From the NCBI GenBank assembly GCA_947034895.1, contig OX344761.1:72663839-72727838 (forward strand): a stretch of 64,000 bases of DNA, written 5' to 3'. Position numbers and translations under genes: made by a program. The notes beneath the pieces were generated by a model. It saw only the letters and a list, made by a program, of their open reading frames with translations, did no database searches and had not been told where the DNA came from. Origin of the DNA: Rhytidiadelphus loreus (lineage: Eukaryota > Streptophyta > Bryopsida > Hypnales > Hylocomiaceae). Every line of letters begins with the position of its first letter. The stretch's first letter is position 1. This document shows positions 48,541-59,271 of this stretch, in pieces.

Positions 48541-50409
48541 GGCAATTCCCTTGAAGAGGGATTTATGGAAGAAAAAAAATGGTCTGATAAGGAGGGTGGA
48601 GCCCAACAAGGAGGGTCATTTTATTTTTTATTTTTTATTTTTTGCCACAAATCTCGATGTGTAGAAGGGGATTGCCTGACTTAAAGCATTTATGGGAAAT
48701 GCAAAAACAAATGATAATTGAGTTGATGTTGTGTAGATTAACCATTAGGGCAGAAGAAGAACCCGTAATCCCTTGTTAACAATGATTTTCTCTACTACCA
48801 GGCAAGGGATTACGGAATATAATCCATTCAAGAAATGAACATCGCATTTTTCAACAATGGTTCAAAGGAATTGATGACTGAAATGGTTTTCTTACCTTGG
48901 AATGGATTGTGTCAAGAACTTAATCCTTCAAGGTATAAAGACCCAAAACCTTATGATCTGTTTACAAACTAGAACACTTGGAATTTTATGTTGTTATAGC
49001 ACCAATGGATTTGCTATCCTTTGAAGAAAAAGAATTTGCACTTGCATATTTGGCTTGCATTGTTTGTATTGATTGTTGCAGAGTGAGGGTTTTGTACCAT
49101 ATGTAGCTCACCATTTGTAGCTCAATTGGCTATCTACTACATCATCCCTCGTCAAAGTTGCTTCAACATACAACTCTCGGAGAGGAAATACGTACACAAA
49201 TTTTGAGAATAACATTTTTAAACACGTCAATTTAGCTAATTGATTGGCGCACGTCCATGAAAATGGTGTGGTGGATCTTCAAGGAAAGAAGCAAATGATA
49301 ATGATTCGGGGAGTCAAGAAGAGAGGGTGATAATTGTAGCTTAGCAATGTCCAACCAACTTATGTAAATGTTGAAATTGCACTTGGAATACTGCCAAAGT
49401 TTAAGAAAAATGACGAAGTTTGATTAACAATAGCGGAAAAGATACAAAGTCTTAGTTGAATCTCAACTCCAAATTTTCCCTTCTTTAGAGTTTTCATAAA
49501 TTAAAAAAATGCTTCAAACAAAGAGCATTTACAACATACTTTCTACATTAATAACATTCTTGAACTGCAAAAAAGAAGACCCTATCTCTCTAGTGCCTTG
49601 ATCTCCTTAACAAATGGTCATAAATTTCTTAGATATTACAATGGCAAAGGGATTCAAGACTTACCATTCAAGAATTTTATTAATTTTTTTTTATCCAAGC
49701 ACTAAGGTGCTTGAACTAAAAATGCTAATAGTTGACATTTCCATAACAATTTATAATTGATTATAAGGTCTCTAGACCCTTCTAGAGGCACCAAGAATAT
49801 TGACTCAAAGAAAAGAATTATCCTTGTGTGAACCATGGAATTCAAGCCACCCCATCTCTTTAAAGCACATTCCCTCTTGGATACATGAGTTTTTTCAATT
49901 TAATCCTTAAGTGCTGTAATAGCACCTATATTATTATTGGATTTTTGCAAATCAATTCTTATATCTTAATAGAAATACATTATTCCCACCAATTTCATCA
50001 AATTGGTCATAATGAAAGTTAATTTTTAAAGATTCAAGAATTCTTTTGGAATAATTGGAAGATGTCTAAACAAAACATTGTCATGAAACATTCAATCTAG
50101 AATATGAATATCGAAGTACTTAAGATATACAAAGACCCCTATACAACTAATGAAGAAAATAATGTCAATCCAATGGTGTATGTCTTGCTAGAAGAAGAAG
50201 AGTATTGTTGATCCTAGGACTAGTATGAAAGAAGAGTTTGTAGAAGATAGTTTTACAAACTATGCCATAAAGGTGTAGATAGCAAGTGCTACCATTGGTA
50301 TCTTCTTTAAAACGTAGACTCAATACATAAATCATACTCTTAGACTGATTCATCTTGGAATCATATGCAATGTTATATATGTATATGTTTCCCTACAATC
50401 CATCAAGGA
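48541..50409. other. Intergenic 3' of the SDR gene
   Basis: AT-rich without genes. Contains an inverted repeat, CCGTAATCCCTTG at 48763-48775 and its complement at 48803-48815 (27-nt loop), and ATTTTTT runs near 48620-48650. Confidence 0.5.
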
Positions 50410-53400
50410 TTAATCACTTCTATGATCTGGCCAAGAATGGAAGTCAAGCACCGCTCGCTTGTACCAAAACAATCCTGACTTCTCTCCTACCGGCCTTTGC
50501 ATCACCAACCACACTGCCGTGTCTGCCCCTTCCTCGACTCCTACAATCCCCTCCTTCTCCAAAAATCCATTAGTCATTTGTTGTTGAAAGCCTTCCGGAG
50601 TCACGGCCTCGATGTACTCTTGCAGCATCTTTGTTTCTACCAACCCTGGGTACACACAATGGACAGACAAAGTTGGGGATGCTTTGGCGAGCAAGCGAGT
50701 ATAGGCATTTAGGAGCACCTTGGAGATGTTGTAGCATGTCGGGCCATACTGGTGCACATCTTTAGTGCTAGATTGACAAACATATAAGTAGTTTTGGGCC
50801 ACAGAGTTGAGAAAGGCTTGGTCAAAGGTGTGAGGGTCACTGAGGGCTTGCCGCAGTTTCTCATCATTCACAATCTGTAAGGATGAGGGACAAGTCTTTA
50901 CCAAGTTATCAATGATAAGTTTGTTCATTCTTTAGATTGGATAGATTTCTTATTATTAAAAAATATATGTTCAGAGTGACCACTTGGGACTCCTTTGAGA
51001 TCTAAACGGTCAACTCTTGAAGGATGTGATCCAAATAGTCAACAAAAAATTATCATATTTGATTGAATAGAGCATTCTCAACTCTAAGTAAAAGAAAACT
51101 TGACACATGCATGTTGAAAAGTCAACTTACTAATAAAAGTACAAGATATTTTTGACCAATTTGAAGATATCTTTTAAAAATTAAGCACACCTATAATCAT
51201 CACTAATTATAAGTAAGAATATTTACTACTATTGAGCACAAAAGAATTTTATTGGATTTTATTAGGAACTAAAAGAAGATTCTAATGCACTTTGGCATGC
51301 ATTATTTGAATAGAGTATGAATGAGTTATGAACTTTCAAGTATTATCTCAAGATATCTTCCAACCCAAAAGTGTACACTAGGCTTTCATAGACTCTCATG
51401 TTTTTGTTGTGTACATATTGTGTAATCAATATCTAGTTTTTTGTGACATATTTTGGTCCAAATGTAGGCGTCATGCAATATGGATATATGTACATACTAT
51501 AACAATTTTTTCCTATTTTCTATAGGAGAAGAAGGTTGGGGGAGGGAGATTGCCTAAATAGTGAAGGAAGCATAGTAGATGGTCTTTACAAATAACCAAT
51601 GAGCATGGTCAAAGTGACTTACAAACAAGAGCCCAGCCAAGGAGCTCATGTTGATGATGCATGCCCTTGTAGCAGATTCCTTGAACAATGGAAGTAGTTT
51701 CTCTGTTAAATTCACCGTTCCAAAGTAATTGATATTCACGCCTTCCAAAGCTTTGTCATATGTATGGCTTTGTGAACTAATTGCTGCATTGTTAACCTGC
51801 CATGACAATGTCAATCACTTGATAAGTTTACAACTAGAGAAGAGAGCAAGATGTCATTTCAATGGAGCAAAGGATGGAGCCCATGCTATTAAAGATGGCA
51901 ATCAAGTACTTTGTTGGATGTAGAGGACTAATGGTTTCATCTTATAATTGTGTCCTTCAAAATTATGTTATTATATTCTTAGACCCTTAATTAAGTATAA
52001 TTAAACATGATTTAACAATTGAAGTTAATTTCAAAAGTTTGAAAGTAGAAAATCAATCGTAGGTGAAAAATGTCGTGAATTGAATCAATTAAACTAATAA
52101 TATAATTTCATGCAGTACCAAGTGGCACAACACATTATTGTTTAAAATCATATTTTTAGGAGGTTCAAATGCATAATTAAAGTTTTCTATCTAAAATTTG
52201 TGAATTGCATTCCCAAGACATAAACACAACAAAGATTCCCTTCATGAAATTGACACAAAATCTATAATACCATACATTGCAATTAAGGTTGGCATTAATT
52301 GAATAAAAATCCAAGTGTTAAATTTTTTTGGAAATTACTTTGGGGAGCAGTTGGAAAACAAAATAAGTAAAGCTACAAATGCCTAAATATCATAAACTAG
52401 GCCAAATGGTAAAATTCAAGTCACCTAATGTTGAATATTTAATAGTTTATAGTGTCACATGCACCATCAAAGGTCAAGATAATTTTGTTTGGTGATGTAG
52501 AGGGCTAACTTCATTGGTATTTTGTAAGTAGGAGTGGTGAAGAGTTTCTTACAATGAAGTTCATTGTTCTTCACCAATCCTCAAACGTTATGGTATATTT
52601 GAAGTAAAGTGGGAGCTCAAACAAAAAACAAAGTAATTGTGTTCACATAATTGGAACTTTGATTTAAACCTCATTTAACCCCTAAAGGACCAAATATTGT
52701 TTTTTGGCAACATAGCAATTTTGGACACTTCACTGTGAACAATTTATTTTATTTTATTTCTTTAAAAATTTACACAATGTGTGCCCAAGGAGTAGCTTTA
52801 AGGCACAACAATTTTCATAACTTTTGACTACATGGTTAAAAAGTCATTGCATGATATGTAATTTTCATCAGTCAACAGGCAGCTTGGGCAATCCAAAAAC
52901 TTCTTTAAAAATCACTTTTCTAAGAAATAAAAATTTGAAACTGATTCTCTAGATTTTATATGAACTTGAAAAGCTTTGAATCATTTCATTTAAATAAATG
53001 AGATGAAAGTTATGAGGAGTTTTAGTTTGTGGGTTGGTATGGATTCTCTCCTCTCCATACCTAACTTTGCTACAAGAAGCTCTCTTCCTTTTGAAGGTCC
53101 AGACTGCTCAAATGAACTCAAATGAACTCACATTCAGTGTGAATACAGTATAGCTTTCGTCAATGCAAAGCCTCCTCCTCCTCTCTGACTTGTGTCCAGA
53201 GCCAATTAGACAGAGACAGTTAGAGTCCTTACCAGAACGTCGAGGCCATTGTAAGTTTCTTTGAGCCACTTCGCAAACTCGGTCACAGAGTCAGGATTGG
53301 CAACATCCAGCTTGTGGAACACGACGTTCTTCAAATTCGCAGCATGAAGATCGCCAGTGGCTTTCAGACCGCGTCCCTCGTCACGCGCGGTCAATATCAC

Positions 53401-53813
53401 CGTCATCCCTTCCACGGCTAGTTGTCGCACAATCTCGTATCCTATCCCTCGGTTGGCTCCCGTCACAACTGCCACAGTGTCTTTTGTCCACCAGCTGCAG
53501 CAGGGTAAGCAATTCACTACAACGTCAAGCAATAGCAGCAAACCCAGTCATCTATTAACGGTTCAAAAATTCTAACGATAATGTTTGCATAAAAAACTGC
53601 ATTCAGTGACCTTGACAACAATTGGCAAGGGTTTCTAAGAGTAAGTTGTTTCTTCTTCAGGAGTTAATAGAAAAACTGAGAAAAAACTAAAGAGTTCTAG
53701 CTGTAGCAGTAAGAATTACAAAAAGAACAGGAGTTTGCCAACGAAAGCTCTTACGGTGGCAATGCTCCAGTTGAGGAGTGGTCTCCACTGTGATGAATCG
53801 TATGCTCTGCCAT
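50410..53813 (-). CDS. Short-chain dehydrogenase/reductase, NADPH carbonyl reductase type, complete
   Basis: Classical-fold SDR of the plant carbonyl reductase / neomenthol dehydrogenase-like group; substrate unknown. Exons in transcript order: 53813-53755, 53494-53233, 51796-51623, 50874-50410; 960 nt, 319 aa. Cofactor motif TGANRGIG at residues 31-38; LDVLVNNAA junction restoring NNAA at 109-112; NYFGTVN near 130; catalytic Ser in INMSS (158/159); YNISK, Tyr213 and Lys217; PG at 241-242; EEGADTAVWL near the C-terminus. The tiny first exon (19 codons plus 2 nt) supplies the ATG, and its CC|C join gives PPWWTKD, the usual sequence before this Rossmann fold. No transit peptide is obvious, so probably cytosolic. 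Intron 2 carries a truncated TTAA element and intron 3 a T-related repeat. Confidence 0.92.
51180..51490 (+). repeat. T-related repeat in SDR intron 3
   Basis: 'gaagattctaatgcac..gcattatttgaatag..atgagttatgaactttcaa..' aligns with 34140-34340 and 24850-25050 of block T. This part of T is therefore an interspersed repeat in its own right, not confined to the array. Confidence 0.65.
52679..53030 (+). mobile_element. TTAA-type element, left part only (P1 family), SDR intron 2
   Basis: TTAA at 52675-52678 followed by CCCCTAAAGGACCAA, the P1 terminus. Downstream matches 56400-56500 ('aaagctttgaatcattcca'-type, 'gtgaaagttatgaa'). No right terminus in the intron. Confidence 0.65.
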
Positions 53814-54374
53814 GTCTGTGAGTCTCTACCCAGTTGTTGAAATCTCTCCGAAAAGGTCCTCAAATTGTGGATTTACAAATGCAGAAGCTCCAAGTAGCCC
53901 TGCACAGACATCAAGCTTTGCGTCAAGATCGAGTCCAGCTATTCATATCTGCGTTCCAAGAGCCCCTCCTGAATCAAGAGAATACCTTTGCTGAGGAAGT
54001 TGTCACAAAGTTGCTGAGGAAGATGTTTCAAATCTGCTGCTTTATGTGTTTCGATGGGTGAAAGCCATGAAACGTAGACTAGGTGTCATCATTGAAGTTG
54101 TGAAAAAGGGAAGTAATCATAGGAGCATTGGAAAATAGTTTTGTGTGGAATCCTTTTCAGTAAAGAATAAAATACATTACATTTCGAAGCCATTAATTAG
54201 AAAGTGTAAAACGATCATTGTTTCAAGAATAAAGCTCAATGTCAATGTCATGTTTGGCGTATGAGTGACATCATCATGGAGTGTGGGTTATATATAAAAG
54301 TGGAAGTATATATTTTTTTTAATTCTTTAAATTACAACACTAGATTGTGGAGACTTCAAATACATCATGACCTT
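53814..54374. other. Upstream region of the SDR gene
   Basis: Holds the presumed SDR promoter and 5' leader. No other gene recognised; the 60-75 codon frames here lack support. Confidence 0.4.
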
Positions 54375-54390
54375 CAAAGTAATGGAGCAA

Positions 54391-55710
54391 TTTATTTCGG
54401 AGGACAATTACCTTTCAGACAATTATCACCCCTCTCCAACGCCCATGAAGGAAAACTTATAAGGGATTTGTCAAGAGGATTCGTGTCATGGAATTTCATA
54501 AGTACCGTGGTGGCATTGCAACCCTCTTCTTCTCTAGTGATATTCAATCCTTGGATTTCGACCCCGGTCGATGGGTATGGAGAAGCGGTCAGCCTCTACC
54601 TTCATATACGACACTAATTGGACGCCACCTCATCACCAGTCCACGCCAATTGAAACGCTCTATCCAATAAAAGTGGCCAAGGCATCTCCCTCCCAACTTC
54701 CTACCAAATTGGAGGGGCCTATGGAACAAGGCTAGATCTCTAAAAGAAGCAACATTTATGTGGTTAGTATGGCATAATGCTATGGCAATCCACTCGTGGA
54801 GAGCTCACATCAACCTTGACATCGACACCAATTGCAATTGTTGTACATACAACATAGAAGAGACACTAATTCATAGATTCTATGATTGTCCACACGCACA
54901 AGAGGTTTGGGAATACGCTCAATCGATTCTCCAACACCTTTTTGGGATACAATTTGTGTTAGGGCCTCATGCTCGATTCGTCAACCCAATGCATCCACTA
55001 GAAGAAAGCCTTGTTTAATTGGATGTTCTTGCATCAAAGTTGATGGATTTTCTTAAGCATCCAATGTAACATCTTCATGTGTTTATGTCAATAATGACAT
55101 TCAATGTAACATCTTTATGCTACATTGGATGTCATTATTGACATAAACACATGAAGATGTTACATTGGATGCTTAAGAAAATCCGTCAACTTAACGCAAG
55201 AACATCCAATTAAACAAGGCTTTCTACTAGATATCTTTGGTGACAAACTCCCGAGAAAATTCCGTAACCTTAGACTCATCTGGACTATAATTTGAGGCAA
55301 GCATTGTGGATAATTTGGATTGCTCAGAATAGTCAAGTCTTCGCCAATACTAAGTGGCCTCGAAGCAACCTTCACAAGGCGTTATGGATGGCACTTTTAG
55401 ATGTGGGTCGAGCAGCCCAAATGAAGATGCATAATGGGACTCGGCTCAACCCTCAACATTCAAACAAACTTTCTGATAACTTCAACCGCATTTGGCTCTA
55501 GTCCTCAATTCTTGCTAGTAGGAAGGAAAATAGGGTGATTCATTGGAATCAAGCCGGTCCTCCGGTTTGTTCCTTTAATTAGGTTTTTAGTTGGTCCTTT
55601 AGTTGTTCCTTTTTGCTTGTATTCTCTTCATTGGTTAGCCGGTTTGGCTTGACTTGTTGTCACTCTAGTTTCTTACTAATGCAATGGGTCTCCCATTTGT
55701 TAAAAACAAA
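54391..55710 (+). mobile_element. 5'-truncated LINE, 3' end of RT ORF (pseudogene)
   Basis: Flanked by identical 16-bp repeats CAAAGTAATGGAGCAA at 54375-54390 and 55711-55726, a target duplication from target-primed reverse transcription. Encodes remnants of the region after the RT domain: GRWVWRSGQPLPSYT, then a zf-RVT-like segment (54750-54890) with CNCC..ETLIHRFYDC and AQEVWEYA, then ALWIIWIAQNSQVF. Broken by an in-frame TAA at 54668-54670, frameshifts and a foldback MITE. The 3' end is A-rich (TTGTTAAAAACAAA). Confidence 0.88.
54996..55232. mobile_element. CACTA-type foldback MITE, 237 bp, copy B, inside the LINE
   Basis: Same element as 35624-35861, with long near-perfect arms. ATC at 54993-54995 and 55233-55235 as 3-bp duplication; the right terminus is mutated (CTAGAT instead of CTAGTG). 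Inserted after the LINE. Confidence 0.82.
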
Positions 55711-55726
55711 CAAAGTAATGGAGCAA

Positions 55727-56165
55727 AGTATAATGACACAACATCGTGTTTTTTGTCTTTATGATGGTACACTTCCAATTGGAGTTATCAACAAACACTG
55801 GATTGTTAACCCCTTAATGCCTCAATCCTTTTTCTAATTTTGACACATTTTTACTTATATCTTTCTACAGAAATATCATTTACCAGAATTTCATGAAACT
55901 GATCATTAAGGAAGGTTTTCTTTTCAAGATTGAAGTATTACATTGGATGAATGAAAAGTTAGTTGGACAAAACAACGCTCAGAAGCCCTTTGTTCGTTGT
56001 CCACTTTCTAGACGTCAACTCAGTTAGGGGTTAATTGTACCTTCAACATCAGTAGCCGTACGTTTTAGTGACAATTGATGTGGCCAGTGTGTTAATGCGG
56101 TCAAGACTTAGAGAGCATCCCTTTTTTATACTTTTTGACAAAGTGCCAAGATGGCGATCACTTAA
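55727..56165. other. Intergenic between LINE and P1 element
   Basis: No gene. 'gttaggggttaattg' at about 56026 resembles a TTAA-element right end but has no partner. Confidence 0.4.
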
Positions 56166-57085
56166 CCCCTAAAGGACCATTGTCCCCTCAGGGGACAAAA
56201 TGGATTTCGGGCAAGTTCCTATGATCTCAATTTTTAGTGAATTTTTTTGAAACTTTTTTATAAGATAGGAAAACTTATGAGCTTCGTGGGAATATAAATT
56301 TTATTTCAATTGGTGCCCGAGACCAAAAGTTATGGCATCTTAAACATAATTTTCACGTCACTGAGCAGAAAAATAAATCTACAAAAATTTGAAATTAGTT
56401 TTTTAATTTTTTTCTTCTTAAAGATCATATTTTTGTCTACATGTAAAGCTTTGATTCATTCCATTTGGATTAGTAATGTGAAAGTTATGAACAATCTTGT
56501 TTTTTGGGCAATTTGAGCATCTTCTTGAAAAAATTACTTATAGGATTGAATTCTGAATGCAATTTTCACAATTTTTCAACAAAAATTGTTTGACAAGGAT
56601 AAGTTTTCTATTTAGAACAATCTCACCATTGAGATTATTTTGTTTTGATCCCATTTTAGAGCTATCAACGATTTAGTTTTTCTTTCAATCTTGGACCTAC
56701 TTCTATTGAACAATTTTTTAAAGAATGAAAATGAATCGTTTTTTGTTTTCTTTTTAATTTTTAGACTTTCAATTCAATTCTTCAACACAAAATTTTTTAA
56801 ATATTCAAGGTCCATGGTGTAAATTTTTTTCCCAATTGGCATTCAAAGTCATCTAAAATTGCAGGCTAGTGTTCAAAAAAACTTTCTTTTTTCAACTTTG
56901 AATGCTAATATTTTCCAATCTGTACAGTCAAACTCCATGAAATTTTTACCACATGATACTAGAATAGTAAAGTACAAGATCATACGGTTATATTCTAAAA
57001 GTTTTTTTTTTTTTTTGGATGAATGTAGCAAAAATGGCAGTTTTGAGTAGTTTTTGACAAAAGAACGGCCTTGGTCCTTTAGGGG
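56166..57085. mobile_element. Complete TTAA-flanked element, 920 bp (P1 reference copy)
   Basis: TTAA at 56162-56165 and 57086-57089. Left end CCCCTAAAGGACCATTG; right end reverse-complemented CCCCTAAAGGACCAAGG: 14 bp perfect. A perfect hairpin, TTGTCCCCT-C-AGGGGACAA, lies at 56180-56198 just inside the left end. No transposase frame. TTAA target and CCC/GGG ends fit piggyBac; that assignment is inferred from the ends only. Confidence 0.88.
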
Positions 57086-57399
57086 TTAAAATTTGGTGAA
57101 GCATAGTATATCTACATTCATCCATCTTTTGGACCAAAAAACACTTTTCAATCATATTCAAACACTTTTTCATCTAAATTTGGCAATTTCATCTGTATTT
57201 TAAATAGAAATGGAAAATTTGTGGCGAAAAAAGATTACTTTTATCTGGTGAAAAGTAGACAATTATTTTGAAATGGTGCAATTTGGCCCCATGGTTAAAA
57301 AAAAAAGGGTTGTTTGAGAGGCCTAGAATCACGGGAGCAAATCACAAGAGTCTAAAAGCATTAATCTAGCATCACAACATTGTTAGCAGAATTGGTTAA

Positions 57400-57596
57400 G
57401 TAAACCTTGTAACGTAGTTGTGGACACTAAGTGTTTGATGCATGACAATGAATCCTTCTATGACACACAAAAATGGAGATGTTTATCTTTGCAATTTTGT
57501 GTGACCTCCACTAAATACTCTAGGTTTTTTTGAAGCAAAATCATTCACATGGTACTAAAAAAGATGATTCCTTGGTGACAAGTCCATCCTTGCACG
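57400..57596 (+). mobile_element. R family copy 6, decayed
   Basis: Interior matches other R copies ('gacaatgaatccttctatg', 'gatgattccttggtgacaag'). Right end GTCCATCCTTGCACGG followed by TTGA, a mutated TTAA. Confidence 0.5.
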
Positions 57597-57699
57597 GTTG
57601 AAGTAATATTTTCAATTTGCTCCAATACACAAAATGTAGTGTTTGGTTATTTTGTCATGATTTTTGAGGTGTATACGTCTTAAATTCACAATGATGAAG

Positions 57700-59174
57700 G
57701 AGTTGAGCTACCAACCTCATGCACCACAAGGTTGCCAAAGTGACGCAGGAAGCTACAAGTTGATTAGTGTAGTCATACGATCTATAGTGTAAACGTGTAT
57801 AGTTGTAAATTTTTGGTAATTTTCCAATTTTGCTATAGTACTAGTATGGTTGCAATGGTTAAACTCGGTTTTTATCTTTTCAGTGCGGTTTTAGGTGGTT
57901 TATTATCAATGGATGTTAGTTGTGGTGGATGAATGGGGTGCAATTGTTGTGGTAGTTAGTGGCAGTTAGGTTGGTTGTTGGCAGGAGCGGGTTAAAATCA
58001 ATTGTCAGCGGAGTTGCCTTTGAGTCTGGAAGAGGTCCAGAGCTCCTGTGCGGCAGTGTTGGCCGGCAGTGGTGTTTTGTGTGAACAATTGTTGCGTTTG
58101 TGTTTGTATGTGTGTGTGAGCGGAATCTATTGTTCTGTGTGATTGTGCGGTGATTGTGCGTTTGGGCCGGATCTATAGTTGTTACACCAGTGTATGGTTA
58201 ATGCTATAGTGCTGGGTTCGGTGTCTTGAGATGGTGCTAGATCGATAGATTTTACAGAGTGGAGTTGGATAGGAGCGGTGAACTATTGTAATATTCTATG
58301 TAATGAAATCTAAGCCGGAGATTATGGATTAAATGTTTTGTGCTCAATTGTTTGGAATTAAAGTTGTGTGTATGAATCTGTGTGGTTGGAATCTATTGTG
58401 CATTAAAGTGATAATGTAATGGGCTGATGTTCAGTGGTGTTTGAAGGACGATTGAGAATTGTGAACAATGGAATATGTATCGATTGTGTTTGCTGTAATA
58501 AGGGCTGAGCGTTAGATCTATAGATACAGTTTTGGAGAATTTACAGTCTATGGTATGAGGAAGAAATGAATTCACATGTTGGCTGTTTCCAACTGGATTA
58601 TCCATTGTGGTAGAATGGAGCATGCAGCATGAGGGATAATGTAGAAATTATATCAATAGTTTAAATGCAATAGTTCAGGATCTTGAGTGATGGGAATATA
58701 GACATGAGTGGAATCAATAGCAATTGCAGTAAGTGCAAACTCTGTTGTAAAGAAAATTACATCAAGAAGACCTGCGGAGAATCCAGAGATGGAATTGAAG
58801 ATCAATTGAGACTGAGGCAACAAGGAACGAAACAAACAGAAGAAATATCTATTGATGCTGTTAAGCCGGAGATGAAAGCTAAAGAACAATAGATCCTGTA
58901 AATGGAAGGAGAATTCAATAGAGACTAAAGAATGACATTTATAATGATGGGATAAGTTCTCCCACCTTGGGCTAATTATAATAATATGGCTTAATCTATT
59001 GTTTGGGTTAAGATGGAGTTATTCTCCCGATCCTTTCAATTGTGCATAATCTGGGTAATGGATTAAATCCATTACCTTATAGAATTACCCATAGCACTTT
59101 GCCTCCCTGAGAACGAACTTAAAAACTATAGGAATTTATTTATGTTCATCCATAGTAAATTCCCATCTATATAA
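57700..59174 (+). mobile_element. Presumed 5' LTR and leader of the Ty3/gypsy element
   Basis: Lies immediately 5' of the primer-binding site. The right edge is near 59160-59174; the left edge cannot be fixed because the 3' LTR is outside the window. Composition changes near 57.8 kb to T/G-rich, and the CTATAG word typical of the internal region appears here too. Confidence 0.55.
58683..58892 (+). CDS. Small Cys-rich ORF in the retroelement leader (uncertain)
   Basis: 69 codons with CSKCKLCCKENYIKKTC near residue 15, followed by a Glu/Gln/Lys-rich tail. Could be chance or a remnant of a zinc-binding reading frame. No known LTR-encoded protein recognised. Confidence 0.2.
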   Translation: MSDGNIDMSGINSNCSKCKLCCKENYIKKTCGESRDGIEDQLRLRQQGTKQTEEISIDAVKPEMKAKEQ

Positions 59175-59192
59175 TGGCGCCGCTGCCGGGGA
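59175..59192 (+). promoter_or_regulatory. Primer-binding site, tRNA-Asp type
   Basis: TGGCGCCGCTGCCGGGGA differs at one position from TGGCGCCGTTGCCGGGGA, the site complementary to the 3' end of plant tRNA-Asp used by Athila/Tat-type Ty3 elements. Placed 80 nt before the gag start. Confidence 0.85.
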
Positions 59193-59271
59193 GGCAATGA
59201 ATTAGCGTCAAATGGGTAATTTTATTTTAAAGTATATCAATAGAAAAGGGGAGATAGTTCATGAAATTTAA

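Noticed and set aside
53206..53541. SDR start at the in-frame ATG giving MLLLLDVVV
   Set aside because: That stretch is intron ending in a CAG acceptor at 53495-53497. Splicing to the upstream exon 53755-53813 yields the family-typical PPWWTKDTVAVVTG.
56020..56036. Isolated 'aggggttaa' as another TTAA element end
   Set aside because: No partner terminus or interior homology was found nearby.
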